Below are positions 1 through 12,250 of a stretch of 64,000 nt of DNA, piece after piece. The notes below the pieces were generated by a model that was not told the origin of the DNA, did not search any database, and was given only the letters and a program-made list of their open reading frames with translations. The translations under genes and the position numbers were made by a program. Source of the DNA: Trichosphaerium sp. ATCC 40318 (taxonomy: Eukaryota > Discosea > Flabellinia > Trichosidae); NCBI GenBank assembly GCA_038496445.1, contig JALMLS010000085.1, forward strand, positions 172,150-236,149. The letters are read 5' to 3'. Position 1 is the stretch's first letter, and each line of letters begins with the position of its first letter.

Positions 1-1563
1 ACAGTTTTGTGCTGGTTGTGCGCTCAGTAGCCGCGCTGGCTGTTCAGCCTTTTGTTTGCTTTCCAATAAAAAAAACCCATTTTGACTGTGTACTCTACAA
101 GCTATCCACTTGTGTATCTTTATGGAGTACTTCACGTGAGCAGAGCAGAAAATCACGTGTGGGCTACAACTGTATGACCTTTTAAAAGGTTTTAACGTTT
201 GAAAAATATCCCATGGAGGGACACATTTTTTTTAGTGGGCGGACACAGTTTAGGTCCACGAATTGTACAATAAATGCACTCTTGACCATGATAGCAATAT
301 ATAGCACAACAGTACATATCCTCATGGTAAAAAAAACAGCAGAGGGTGAGCGATACATAAAAAATAAAACGTCTTTCCAAATAAGTAAAAATAGCATTAC
401 TATGAGCAAAAAGATATTTTAGACCTAAAAATTATCAGCAAGCACACCATATATCTATTCAAACAGTTTTGGCGGGGTTAGCATGTATAGGGGACAAAAG
501 GGGAAAAAATCCATGAACACTTTTTTCAAAACCATGCTTAACGTCCTTGCTGATTATGTGTAATACAGGAAAATAAAAAAACCAAGCAAGAGCATGCATT
601 GAAACAGAGTAATTAGCCCAAATTTCAAAAAAAAGTTGACTTTTTATGTGCTGTGTTTAGATGATTCAGAAAACCCTACCAAAAAAACAGTTTGTAAAAA
701 ACAAAATTGTTCTATATATAGTAATACCTCTTTAGCACCTATGACAAAGAAAAATACAGCTTTTGAAAGGCATGTCACGTCAGTATGTTTTATGAAATTT
801 AGTAGCAAAATACACTTTTCGCATGGATATAGCACCTCAGCAAACTTTTCCTTTCAGCTATCAATATTGTTTTACACAGCACATATATGTGTTTTTAGAT
901 ACTATAAACAGGCATTAGAAAAGGTTGTTTTGTAAGCTCATAATACTTGAAGTAAAAGTGCATTTTTGACGGTTTTTGGGTTTAGATTAGGCATGAACTT
1001 ACTGTTTTATTATTGCACTACACCTTGTATTTTTGTTTTAATCGATCTTAAATAGCAAATATAACGAGAAGGGGAGTATAAGAGCTTCATATAGTATGTG
1101 AAGCAGAGACGAAAATTACACCCCAAAATTTTTAAGTTGTTTTCCTATGTGCGTAATTGGCTACCCTTACTATGTTATGATTTACCACTGCACGGTGTTA
1201 AAGTATATAGTGTATACTTTCATATTATAGAGTTACACAATGACTTATCCATTTGATGTCAATTTATGAATGAAATATTTTTGTGTCCCTTCACCAAAAA
1301 ATCTGTGTTCCTCCTAGGGATATAGCGTTATTTTAGGTCAAGTCCTTAGTTCCAGAACCCACAATACCTGGCCGGAAAATAAAAACGTTAGCGAAAAACT
1401 ATCAGTGAAAACAGCAGATTTTCAAGACTCGTTTTTGGCCTACAATACATATTGCGCTAAGGTTGAAGTAAAACTCAAAGTCTTATGTTACATTAAGCTA
1501 CCTTGACGTCAAGAATGGTCTTCAACGTCTATTTTACAAAAAACGAACCAGTGGCTAACCAAA
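1..1563. other. AT-rich intergenic stretch
   Basis: Short overlapping open frames occur on both strands, but none has a recognisable domain or a consistent exon chain. Poly-A and poly-T runs and CACGTG-containing words (near 131 and 151) are the only visible structure. It ends at the start codon of the BTB gene. Confidence 0.6.
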
Positions 1564-4284
1564 ATGGCACAAGACGCTACATCTACGCTGTCAGCTATGT
1601 TTCCAGATGCTGACCCGACACTCTTGCAAAATTTGTACGAAATACATGATCGTGACATCGGAGCTACAATAGACGCTGTTTTGGCACAAAATACAAAGAA
1701 AGAAGTTACTGATACAACGTTTATGCTTGAAAACTTTTTGGTACGTTTTTTTTTTTTTCTTATTACAGCTTACAAACGCTTAAATTTAGGTCCTTACGCC
1801 AAAATCAATCCTAAGAAAACCTTTAAAAAACTCTGTTGGTAAGTTAACTTTGATATGAGCTTAAAACGATTAAAACTAACGTAAAACAAGACTCGCCAAC
1901 ATTTTCGGACGTAATCTTGGTTGCCCAAGATGGTGAAGTCCACGCTCATCGGGTAATCTAAAATAACCGTTTGAACCATCTAAAACATACTGTAGGTATT
2001 ATTAGATGCACGCAGTGAGTATTTTAGAGCAATGCTATCGAGTATACCTCAAACTAAAGGTAAAAATTAAAAATAGAGCAAAACGGCCTTCTAATGTATC
2101 CTAAAGGAGGTGACAAGCCTAGGCTTTCTCTGGATACCATGCCAAAAGCCTTATTACTCCTTGTTATGGAGTATCTCTACACAGACTTTGTCAGGTACCA
2201 ATTTTTTTGAAGGTTTTTTGGCTTTTTCTTATTGATTCGCCTATGTCTCACCCATGTCTCACCCTCATGTACTAGAATACCTCAGGAGTTAAAATATGAT
2301 TTATTAGTTGTATCTCAGAAGTTATGTATAAAGAGATTAGTCCAAATGTGTGAAGGGGTAAAGAAGCAGCTTTTTTTCTTTTTCGTTTTTTTCTGAATAA
2401 AATTCTGGCTTTCCTTCCTTATTTGTAAAACTTATTCTATGTTCTTACAGGGAAGAGTTATGCCGTCCACATACTCAGATGATTTAGTTAAAACATTAAA
2501 CAATCCAAAGAGATATCCAGGAGATATTATACTGATTGTAGAAGATAAAGAAATACATGCTCATCGTGTTGTTCTTACAGCAAGTGAGTTATATTTTTTT
2601 AACTTTATTTCTGAAAAAAATCTTACAAATTGCCTAGGCGAATACTTTAGAGCTATGTTCCTTGGTGGAATGATTGAAACATCACAAAAGACTATAGTTA
2701 TACCGGACACATCTTACTCTAGCTTCTTGGTTTATCTTGACGCATTGTATGGTAACGGTAGGATACTAAAGGGAAGAATAAGTCCAGATAACGCTTTGGG
2801 TAATACAAACAATTGTTTTTCTTGTTCTTAATGGTTCGCTTAGAGGTCTTTATTGTTGCCAATCGGTACATGTTCAATGCCTTGCAAGTGGGTTGTGAAG
2901 ACATTGTGAGAAGCGCTTTAGGTAAGGACGAATGTTGGGGTTTTTGCTGATAATATGCTAAAGATGTTGGCAATGTCTGTCAAATTTTAGAAATGACAAT
3001 GAATATGTCACCTACGCTTCAAACAAAGTGTAAACAATTCATTTTCAATAACTATAAGAAGTGTTCTCAGACTGTCGGATTTAAATCTATGGATCCTTCA
3101 TTACGTGAAGAGATTGCAAAACGTTTTGAAACAGAGAATGAAGGTAAAGATAGACTCTTTTTGATTTGTGATTTGTTTGTTTTAACAAAACGTAAAGGTG
3201 CTCTTTCCTCGTTTATGGCTATGTTCTCCAAATCCGATTATCAAGATATTGCATCAGCTATGAAAATGGAGATAAAGAGCTTTTTAACACAAAGGCTAAA
3301 CGAAGTAAAGGTAAGTGGTTCAACGAAACCCAATTTCTTATTTGATTTTTGAAACAAAAACTCAAAACATTGACCTGACTTGTACTCTAGATCGATGAAC
3401 AATCCGGAGAAACTGCATCTCCAGTTGGTAATATTAAATACACGATTAAGAATCTTGTCATCACACCTCCAGGTGCGCACTTACGCTTACTATACATTAC
3501 TTTTTTCTCAAAAAAATCAATAGCTGAAGGAGAGCTGGTTAATATGAAGAACATTGTTGTTGAGTTTGGTCAAACAGAGATAACCATTAAAATTGAAAAC
3601 TTGAATGTTTGTCTTAAAGAAATTGGGTTTAACTACGACAAGGAATCGTTTCCTAAAATGAAGGACGAAGTACGTCATGGCGTCGAAAAAAATTATTGAA
3701 CTAATGTTCACTTACAAAGGGGTCATTGGATGCTTTTCTTGAATCAATGTCAATGTCTATTACATTTAAAATAGCATCTGCTGGACTAGGTATACCTTCA
3801 TTATCATTAGGAGGTTTTGAAGTTTCTTTGGGTGCATGCAGGCTTGTATTCCAAGAATCTAGTGTACGTTTGATTTAACATGATTTTTTTTTTGATCGAC
3901 TTTTTGCCAAAGATTGAGATGCTGCTGTTGCAGAAATTTCCTGTAAAAGTGAACCTCATGTATTTCAATTATCATCTCTCTTTTTAAACGTTACTTTTAG
4001 CTCAATATATTTATCAGAAACGAGTTGTTTGGGGCTTAACAAATTGATTGGGTTTTTTTAGGTTTCTTGGTTATACAATTTATTCTCAACGCTTTTTTCT
4101 GGTCAAATTAGAGTTGCTATTGAAACACAGTTACTTGCATCTCTAAGAGATAACCTAGAAGGTAAATTTAAAAACAAACTTATTTTGTTGTTCTCTTTGT
4201 GAGGCTATAAAAAGGCTAACTTCTTTAGGTTTAACTCAGAATATAAATCAACTAGCATACGAGTTAGCAACAGGCAATATGTGA
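1564..4284 (+). CDS. CUE-BTB-BTB protein with C-terminal TULIP/HAM1-like region
   Basis: This is a multi-exon gene of roughly 550 residues. The first exon encodes a CUE-type ubiquitin-binding domain (MFPDADPTLLQNLYEIHD, then DIGATIDAVL). Two BTB/POZ domains follow: the first has FSDVILVAQDGEVHAHR then SEYFRAML, the second GDIILIVEDKEIHAHR then EYFRAMF. A BACK-like helix follows (LQTKCKQFIFNNYKKC, GFKSMDPSLREEIAKRF). From about 3200 the protein becomes beta-rich with amphipathic strands and ends with SWLYNLFSTLFSGQIRVAIE, resembling fungal HAM1-like/TULIP lipid-binding proteins; that part is inference. BTB proteins usually recruit substrates to Cul3 ligases. A 54-base GTAAAG..AAAG segment near 3141 is in frame either as intron or as coding sequence. 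The C-terminal part could be a separate gene, but no promoter gap separates it. The stop is TGA after LATGNM. Confidence 0.75.
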
Positions 4285-4618
4285 TGTACTTTTATGAAAA
4301 AATAAACCAAAAAAAAACAACTTTTTTGCTTTACACGAACATTTCCATTACTGACTACACTTCATTTTGTAAATGACCAGCGTAAACCTCATTTTCTAAT
4401 ACGATTGGAGTTTCTAAGTCAGAACATGGAGCTAAAAACGTGGGTAATGATGGGCGAGTTAAAGCGAGAGGCTAATGCATGCTGGGGTGATTTTAATAAT
4501 TCATGTTGTGTAAATCTTTTTATTGTTCATTGAATGCGCTAAAAACCGTTTCTCTTCTGTTTAATATGACAGCTCCTGCGACCGCGTTGTGGCGATTGTC
4601 TCCTTTATCCAGCAGCAA
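4285..4618. other. intergenic, nothing recognised
   Basis: This stretch lies between the BTB gene stop and the tRNA. It contains A-rich sequence just after the stop, likely the 3' end region. I see no coding frame that I can support. Confidence 0.5.
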
Positions 4619-4690
4619 GCCTTCGTAGCTCAATGGCAGAGCAGTGGTTTACGAAACCAAAGGTTGTAGGTTCGACCCCTACCTGAGGCT
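4619..4690 (+). tRNA. tRNA-Arg (anticodon ACG), no intron
   Basis: The sequence folds as a full cloverleaf. Acceptor strands are GCCTTCG and CTGAGGC with one C-T mismatch, and the D stem is GCTC/GAGC. The anticodon arm is GTGGT, loop TTACGAA, ACCAA, with U33 and anticodon ACG at 4651-4653. The T arm is GTAGG TTCGACC CCTAC. Position 27 opposes an A (G-A mismatch) and the discriminator is T. A T run follows at about 4695, consistent with Pol III termination. Confidence 0.92.
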
Positions 4691-5150
4691 ACCTTCTTTT
4701 TTTGACCTCATTTGTGTTTGGATCACACTTTTCTTTGACAACCAGTATTCATCCAAATTTACTAACCCTGGAGCAAACTTGCGTGCCAACTGAACCTCTC
4801 GTTCACCGCCCACGACCCTATTAGACCAAATAAAGTTAAAACATATACTTGATGGACGTTTTCAAAAACTGTTACTTTTGAATCTCAAACTTTGCTTCTC
4901 TATAAAAGTAAGCTGTATCACCAGGAGCTCTAGTGATTTCTCCACCTAGTTAATCCATTTAGTATCGACTACCAATTGCTTACTAATGTAGCCAAGTGAA
5001 TAGTCAAATAAATCCCGCTTGATGTATCTTGTGTAGTCAATCGCTTGTCTTGACTTTGGATGTAGAGTTGCAATTCTTGTATGTTGAACAGTGATTTGTT
5101 GTAGCAAGTTAAGGAGTACTACAAAAATACATAACAAGTCTTGCTATCTT
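4691..5150. other. intergenic, nothing firm
   Basis: Weak short frames occur on both strands. I find no domain or splice-consistent exon. Confidence 0.5.
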
Positions 5151-5276
5151 ATGACAGCAAGGCGTTTATTTTCCACTCCACAGGGAAGACACTATCCAGT
5201 ACTAACACCTAGTCACACTGGCCTCCTTCTATTCACAGTAGCTTTATCAGCCTACACCAAATCTTATAAGTTTTAA
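5151..5276 (+). CDS. possible small mitochondrial-type membrane protein
   Basis: This 41-residue frame begins MTARRLFSTPQGRHYPVLTP, which looks like a mitochondrial presequence. It continues into one hydrophobic segment (GLLLFTVALSAY) and a basic tail (TKSYKF). No family is recognised. The frame extends upstream without an obvious better start. A chance frame is possible, since this is an otherwise empty stretch. Confidence 0.35.
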   Translation: MTARRLFSTPQGRHYPVLTPSHTGLLLFTVALSAYTKSYKF

Positions 5277-5353
5277 TGTATCAATACACTTTGCTGGAGA
5301 GTATAGTACATTTGTACAATCTGTTATTTCTTTGCTTCAAAATATACTGTGTC

Positions 5354-5983
5354 TTAAGTGATAGTTTTTGTTTGCTTGACAAGTCGTACAAGAATCTTTA
5401 CACCTTCACAATTCCAACTATCCCCACAGCCATTACATAACTCATAACATCCGTCTGTGCAATCGTAACATAATGAAGGAGCTTCATGATATTCACTGTG
5501 GCATGAATAACAAGTTGTTACACATTGACGACAACATTTTTTTTTACAATAAAAACAAGTATTTGATATCTCAAGCCATTCTGTCACTGGAACTTTATCT
5601 AATTTGAAGCATTTCTCACACATTCTACCACCACAACTATGACAACCTAAAAATAGCTTAAGATCCTCATAACATTCTGCACAGTGTTTCCCGGAATTAA
5701 CCAAAGCAATTAAGCCATCACACTCCTTAAATAGAAAAAAGTTGTTGGTCAAGAGTATCATTTGGTTGAAGGTAAACGAAGCTTTACTTACCTTTGTTAG
5801 TGCGCTTACAGTATGTGAAACTAATAGCAATGCTTTGTACTCTTTTTCGTTGTCCACAGGAATGTACGAGATGATTTTTAATAGGATTTCGTTAGGTAGG
5901 TCGTATTTTATATCCTCATTAGCAATAGAAGTGCTTTTTGATATTTTACTGCTTTTTATGCTTGTAGATTGCAAACTTTCCAT
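5354..5983 (-). CDS. F-box protein with Cys-rich C-terminus
   Basis: The start at 5983 is followed by a Ser/Lys-rich leader. An F-box-like helix set comes next (YDLPNEILLKIISYIPV then YKALLLVSHTVSALTK), which would bind Skp1 in an SCF ubiquitin ligase. The rest is Cys-rich with many CxxC pairs (HCAECYEDL, CHSCGGRMCEKC, CFYCKKKCCRQC, CYSC, CYDC, CNGC), suggesting zinc-binding modules for substrate recognition. A 66-base GTAAGT..TTTAAG segment (about 5729-5794) has intron signals and a length divisible by three. With it removed, TK joins ECDGLIALV and the protein is about 187 rather than 209 residues. No precise zinc-finger class is assigned. Confidence 0.75.
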   Translation of the reverse strand: MESLQSTSIKSSKISKSTSIANEDIKYDLPNEILLKIISYIPVDNEKEYKALLLVSHTVSALTKVSKASFTFNQMILLTNNFFLFKECDGLIALVNSGKHCAECYEDLKLFLGCHSCGGRMCEKCFKLDKVPVTEWLEISNTCFYCKKKCCRQCVTTCYSCHSEYHEAPSLCYDCTDGCYELCNGCGDSWNCEGVKILVRLVKQTKTIT

Positions 5984-6561
5984 TCTTTGTTACCGAGTAG
6001 AAGGTACTATTAAGCGTGGTTCCTCTCGAGTGTTATTTTGTATTAAATACATCACTTAAAACAATTAAGGGACGCAATAATGTTCGGGAATAATCCGGAA
6101 CTTTTCTGAAAATCCTGAACACTATGCTTCACACTCAAAAAACCAAACAACCCACATAAAAGAGTCTCAACCAGCATAACTTTAATCACTCATGACGTTT
6201 TTCAAAGTCCCTTCATTAGTTTCGTTGCAAATTCAGTGCACGTGTTAGGTTTTAAGATATCTGTTTATTTAGGTTAGAAGAACGGTTGCAATCTCATGAA
6301 TGATCTCATGAACTATCTCATGAAGTTGAGAATGAACTCTGAACGTGTATGTGTACGATCTTCAATGCGAATGAGGTCTTATCTCCAAATAGCGACAGAG
6401 TTGGGTTTGAATTCCACTTTGCGAACAATGAATAATTATTGTGCGAATCCTGAACGTAGAAGTAGTTGGTATACAGGTATTACTTTGAATTGGTAGAGTT
6501 TTGGCTGACAACATTAAACTAATGCAAGATGTGGCGTCTTTGTGAAAGCGAACACTTTTCC
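5984..6561. other. intergenic, with short ATCTCATGAA repeats
   Basis: No supported gene. Three near-tandem copies of ATCTCATGAA lie at about 6292-6325. The plus-strand frame through them looks like chance coding of the repeat. Confidence 0.5.
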
Positions 6562-8431
6562 TTAAGTTTTGTTTTTTTTATTTTTCTTCAGCATAGCTTT
6601 TATATGGTTATCAATCTCTAGGATTGTAGCTAAACCTTTACCCATGATAGGAAGCAACTTTTCACCATCATCAGGAAGAGGAAAATCAAGATTAACACGA
6701 ATCAACTTTGCTTGGTCACCCCATTTGTCAAGTAATTTTGAGGAATGCCGACGTAGTGTAGGTACCTAAACATAGCACAAAAACAATCAACTTTATGTAT
6801 TCATAACAGAAAAAACCAAAAAACAAAACGCACTCTGTCACCACATCCAATTTCAAGAATAACAATTTTAGCTCCTTTGTTGACTGCTGCTGTGGCTTTC
6901 TAGTTGCGTTACGTGTTAGTTATGTATAGAAATAAGGGCATCATTAATTTTAAACAAAACACTCACTGCATCCCAACCGTTGTATTGTGTTGCTCCATAA
7001 ACATCTTTTATCCAAAACGCATCGCTGAACATAAGAATTCTAAGAATATTTTAAGAAAAAACAAGCCGTAGACGTTTTTTGCGGTAGACATACGATGGTC
7101 TTGCGGCTTTCCCACAATGCTTGCACCTAGTAGTGTTAAATGATTGATTTTGCATAAATGTAAAGGACAGAGAGTCCAAGAATTATGTACGTTGGTTGAT
7201 TATTCCTAAACCCTTTCTTCTTTGATTCTACGGGAAAGTTATTTGCATGCATTGTCTTCTTGTCAATCTACAAAAGCACATTTAATAATCTACTAGAATT
7301 ATACTTGATGCTCTTAAAAGCGTCTTAATACGTCAGAGTACGCAAACTGTACCTTAAATTCAAAGTCCTTTGGAGCACGCCATAGTTTTTGAGTACATTT
7401 ATAGGCACACTGCCATGTCTCTGTATTACTGTTTTCATCAGCAGTTTATATTTAAAACGCAAGGCGTATCAAAAATACTAACCCATGTATCTGATTGACT
7501 TCATATGGTTTGAATAAACCTGGTTTAAGTGTATGCGCATCAACATTGCTTGTGTAAACGAAAAAAGGTCCTTAAAAAAAAGTTACGAAAAAAATGAGAA
7601 AATAGTCAAACGACTTTGATAACACGTGCTGGCTACATTATTACCTGGTACTTTCTGTAATGTTTTACTAGATACAGTTACTTTTCCTTCAAGCTTTAAC
7701 TTTTCCATTCCTTCAATTAGACCCTATTTGAGAGTAAGTTTTTTGTTACCTCTACGCTGTGAAAAAAATATACAAGGTTTTACTTACTTCTGTTTCTTCT
7801 TTCTCCCAATAGTCATTTTGTGAGAATAATTCATCTCTCCATCTCTTGATAATAAAATATCCTTTATGGGGAGTTGTGGCTCTATAATCATTAAAGCACT
7901 TACCCCAGAATCCGTAGAACAAACCAGGTTCTTGTTCCAGCTAAAAAAATACAAGTTAATCATTTTCACTCTATCGGATAAACAAGCCACACAATCATAC
8001 CCAAAGTGGCTGACATATATCGACATACTCCAATTCTCTGTCTTTGTATGCTTTTATGTCGGCAACATCATTGTACTACGTCATACGTTACAAAAATACT
8101 GTTTTGGGTTGTTTGTGTTTAGTTACCACTGCTAAGCCGCTATCTGCTGAGAAACCTGCGCCACATGACAAAAGAACTACAAAACAGGTTAAAAAAACTG
8201 CTATTAATGGCTACGAGCTTGCAAAGGGTTCTAGAATGAATAAAACCAGTCAATGAAGAGACTTAGTCGCTAGATAGAGCTAATCCAACTCCGAAACCCT
8301 TAGGTAGATGAAGTACGCGTACATATATCGGCTGCAAGTATTATTTTGGCTGCTTCTTTACAAAACGGCTTAAAATTCTTCTGTAACTTTTTAGCATCCT
8401 TTGGTGACGGCCTTGTGGGTTTATTTCCCAT
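6562..8431 (-). CDS. SIR2-like NAD-dependent deacylase-family protein
   Basis: The start at 8431 gives MGNKPTRPSPKDAKKL, then AAKIILAAD, and after one intron the Rossmann motif CGAGFSADSGLAVY. Later exons give NDVADIKAYKD, LEYVDICQPLW, EPGLFYGFWGKCFNDYR, TPHKGYFIIKRW, PFFVYTSNVDAH and NQIHG. A Cys pair module (CRCKHCGKAARPS), then LMFSD, ILEIGCGDRVPTLRRH and a C-terminal helix follow. This order matches the SIR2-like family with the VYTSNVD/IHG core, where the His after NQI is the expected catalytic residue. It looks like the divergent group known from bacteria and protists rather than a classical yeast Sir2 or Hst. At least nine short introns are visible. The substrate is unknown. Confidence 0.85.
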
Positions 8432-8754
8432 GTGAAGACAAATTTATGTTTTGTTTACAGGCGTTAAGCCTGAAACTGCCATATTCAATGAATTACAGTT
8501 GTATTCGCGAATTTGCTGTTGTGTTATGTGTGGCACTGACACAATATCAATAAAGTAATTTTAGTATAGAACTTTTCAAATGTACGCCGACAGGACAGAA
8601 AAAACCACTTTATAGCTTTGGATTTTCTCCAACCAAATTTTTCTTTTTTTTTGGTTTTTTTTTTTTACATATTGTACGGATGCGGCAATACAGGACCGTA
8701 CTGACCAGCAAAATGCTAGCAATACAATTAAACACATACACACATATTATCCAA
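8432..8754. other. intergenic between two minus-strand genes
   Basis: This short spacer holds T-rich tracts (8641-8668). No coding potential is seen beyond the downstream end of the ataxin-2 gene. Confidence 0.5.
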
Positions 8755-11700
8755 TCAATACATCCCGTTAGGATACATTGGATAATTTGGTGCACCGTGA
8801 GGAGGGCGATAAAATTGTTTGCCGTGAGCAGGATAAGGAGCGTATCCCATGTGATGTGCCTATTTTTAAATGAGTACAATCAATGCACATAAACTTCAAC
8901 AGAAGTTGGGCCAAAATTTAGTCATAGATAACAATACAAACACTGTAAAGCGTTTGCTTTGTCAATAAAAAAAAGTTCATTCGAATTTTTTCTAAATTTC
9001 AAAAAGCTCGTGTTGTTGTTATTGTTACAACCCTTCGAATTTGAAAAAAGAATGCTGGTAATAAAAACTATAACGTACAGGTGGTCCACGAGCGTTTTGT
9101 AGCCGTGGTGGCATACCAGGCTGGCCCATGTTAGGGTTATGATCCATATTTGGCATATGACCCATTGGCATACGTGCTGAGGCGTCCATGGCCATACGTG
9201 GTTCCATAGGCATCTGTGGTTGCATGCCATATGGTGGAGGTCCTCCTTGGACATACATACCTAAAGTCGTGACGGTTAGAACTTTCTCCAAACGAGAATT
9301 TTCTTTAGAGTTAAAAACATACCTTCCATGTACACTGGAGCGTTTCCTCCATAACCATTTACAGGGAAAGCAGGCATTGGATTCATCTGGTTAGGCCTTT
9401 GCTCTGCACGTTCTAAAGCCTTGATTTCCACAACCTCTTTGTAAGACTCGCGGTTTCCTGACCACCTAAAACAATTAGTGAGGATCTTTTTGGGTTATAA
9501 ATATTACTCACTCTGTAGGGAAATCCTTACTATTTGGCGTTTTAGCGCTCTGTTGTCGTTTTTGAGCACCCTTACATATGAGTGTTGATACAGCATCTAT
9601 ACTTGCTTCACAATCGAAAAAGTGATTGTATAGAGCCTTTGCTTTGGCTGCCTTAGGCTGTGGACGTGGAGCTGTGAAGGAGAATCCCTAAAAAAAGAAT
9701 ATCAACAAAAAAATTTCTCAGCACGAAAACAACGAACCTGTCCAGGTGTGAACTCCATAGCGTTGGGATTCAACTTCTTTAGTGTCAATGCCTTCTTGGA
9801 AACCTTAGCGGCTGGTGCAGCCTTCTTCTGAGCATGTCGTGAAGAGCCATTCTGCTTCTTTCCGCCAGTGTTCCTCGATGGCTTTTGTGTTCTTTTCGGT
9901 GACGATGTAGGAGATCTCTTTTCTAGGTTCTGTTGGAATTCCTTAAGCTTTTGGATATCTCCTTGCCGATCAACAGGTTGATCCAGTTTGAAGCATAAAA
10001 AATCTTCAACCACTGCGCCTACAGCGTAAAAACTTGAGTGAAAAAATTTTTGTTTTTTTCTCCCTTTTGTTTTCAGTTTTCAGTTTTTTTCGGTTTTTTT
10101 TTTGTAAACTTGGCGTTTTTAGAGCTTGTCTGTTTTTTAAAAATTGGTTTTGAGGGGTTTTGTTTGGTTGTGTTGTGATGGGGTTTTAGGGTTTTTGATA
10201 AAATAAAATTTTGCAGTAGGCGCCGGTGGATAAATTTTGAAAACATAGGATAAATAGTCTGAACATGCACAATACGCAAGGGTGTTGAACACATCAATAC
10301 GTTTTGTTTGTACAGAGGTTCAGAGGCTACGTACGCGTAGGTATCTTTGACGCTGGATCCAAGTTGAGGTTACGGACTTGAGGAGACAACAAAGGAGAGG
10401 CAGGAGAAGGCGAGTTCCTCTACAATCATAAAATTAGCGTCAATTCTCATAACGTCAAAAAAAAGATCACTCCTTTATCTGTAAAAGTAAACTTACAGCA
10501 TCCTTTCCACCTCTATCGTTTGATTTTCGCCACGGCGCATTAGTACCTATAAATTTAAGTTAAAAAAATAATGTTCAAAAAAAAAGTGTCAAAACGTACG
10601 ATCGTCACGTAAAACGGCTCCATAGCGATCTTCCTCGTCCATGTAGTCATCCTCGATTTTTTGACCACGTTCTTCAGCCATGTGAGGGTTAGTAGCGACA
10701 GTCTAGACATCGTTAGTAAAAAAAAACCTGAAATGTATAAATTTTCAAAAACGACGAAAAAATCCGCAAATGCTCTCCAATAAAAACAAAGTTGGGTTTT
10801 CTGCACTGTGGGTTTTTTGGTCATAACATCACGTGTCAACAACGCCATTTTCAAATTATGGAAAATAAATTAAAAATAACATACGCCCTGGATTTTAGCA
10901 GCCATCCTAGAAGCATAAGCTGCTCTGGCTTCATAGTTCTCAGAACGTCTATCAATAGGTGTAGTGTATTCGTTTTCATCAAACGTTGATTGGACGCCAA
11001 ATAGCTTCCTATTCGTTTCAAACTGATCCCACCCTTTACCATAGTCCTCATTTCTTGCGTGCAGTTATGGAAAATAAAATAGAGATACAATTAGAGGCAA
11101 AAGAAAGTCAGCAAAAAATAAATAAAACAGGGCCGTTTTGCTTCTTGATTTGGCTTTCTTCAAAAAGTAGAAGTAGGGGATACTGTTCCAAGGACATGTT
11201 GGTATCATCGCCACCATCCCAAGCTTGTAGCTCTCGCTCACGAGATTTATTTGAAGATATCTGTGTATCTGTTTTAAATCCGCTACGAGTAACGTTAGTG
11301 GATGCACACGACAAACTGTCGATTTCCTTTTCGTAAAAAAGGTAAACAAGAATTGCTGAAAATCGTTATTTCTGTTTTTCGTGAACGTGCAGTATCTATA
11401 ATCGCGTAAAACGATCGTAAGAGTATCTCACGGCGTGTTAGACGTATATAGCGTAGAGTACTGCTAAAATTAATCGGTTGTAAAAAAGGTACAACGAAAA
11501 ACGCAATTGTGAAGCTGTGATTGATTAGGAAGTAAATTTAGGCGTACAATAAGCCGAAAAGCGATTGTAAAAGATAATTTTGTGGTATGTAAATTAGTAG
11601 TCCCGAATATTTACCTTTCGCGATTAGATGAGCCAAGAGGATGGTTGGTTTCAAGAGTTACAAAGTCGTCGTCTGAAATAAAGAGAATTTTTTCAGGTGG

Positions 11701-12148
11701 CGTAGACGTGTCCCCCTTTAGGTGTGCATCCCTTGAGTAATGTAAGAAGCGCTTTATACAATGTAATAATATGTGACGCAAGCTTCTCGTTTTGATCGTT
11801 TTGTCAATGTACTGTACCTAAGAGATATACCCAAGCCTCCGTTTTTGGGTTTACAACTGTTAAAGATGCCTTCCCACTCTTTGCCCCCTTTGACCCTCAC
11901 TACTACAGGAGCGCCCTACATATATTGTTTATATACAAATTACGCAGCCAATGGAGGCCTATACTAACCACGAGGTTCATCGCGACGGGAAGCAGCCCAT
12001 CCAAGTCCATCTTCTCTTTACCGCCAGTGTTATCACTCTTGCGGCCTTTGGACCTTTTCTCATGTAAGCACAAATACGAATTAATGTCGTGTAACCTTGT
12101 GGGTTTAGAGGACCGTCTGCCACCTCGCGTTCTCCACTCCTTGCTCAT
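8755..12148 (-). CDS. PBP1: ataxin-2 / Pbp1 homologue
   Basis: The start at 12148 gives MSKEWRTRGGRRSSKPTR. After a basic leader comes an Lsm-like domain (GAPVVVRVKGGKEWEGIFN, then PEKILFISDDDFVTLET). Then come FKTDTQISSNKS and LQAWDGGD, followed by a clear LsmAD domain (GWDQFETNRKLFGVQSTFDE, NEYTTPIDRRS). The middle is Ser/Pro-rich and basic. Near 9770 there is a PAM2 motif, LNPNAMEFTPGQ, which binds the MLLE domain of poly(A)-binding protein. The C-terminus is rich in Pro, Met, Gly and His, ending YPNGMY. Ataxin-2 proteins act in stress-granule assembly, mRNA stability and translation control. The gene has about ten introns and its 5' end faces UFD2 across about 100 bases. Exon edges between 10050 and 10350 are unsure. 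Confidence 0.9.
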
Positions 12149-12250
12149 ACGAGGTAGCTGAAACTAATGACAGCTTTTTCAACGGCGTTCACTCATTTTT
12201 TTTTTTTGAGTACAAGATTTTTGTAGAGGTAACATATTAACTCTCCAGTG
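12149..12250. promoter_or_regulatory. shared divergent promoter of ataxin-2 and UFD2
   Basis: Only about 100 bases separate the two divergent start codons. The spacer holds a run of T (about 12198-12209) but no identified factor site. Shared regulation is inference from the spacing. Confidence 0.45.

Noticed and set aside
6291-6330. ATCTCATGAA near-tandem repeat as a regulatory array
   Set aside because: Only three imperfect copies occur and nothing places them at a promoter, so they are noted only as a minor repeat.
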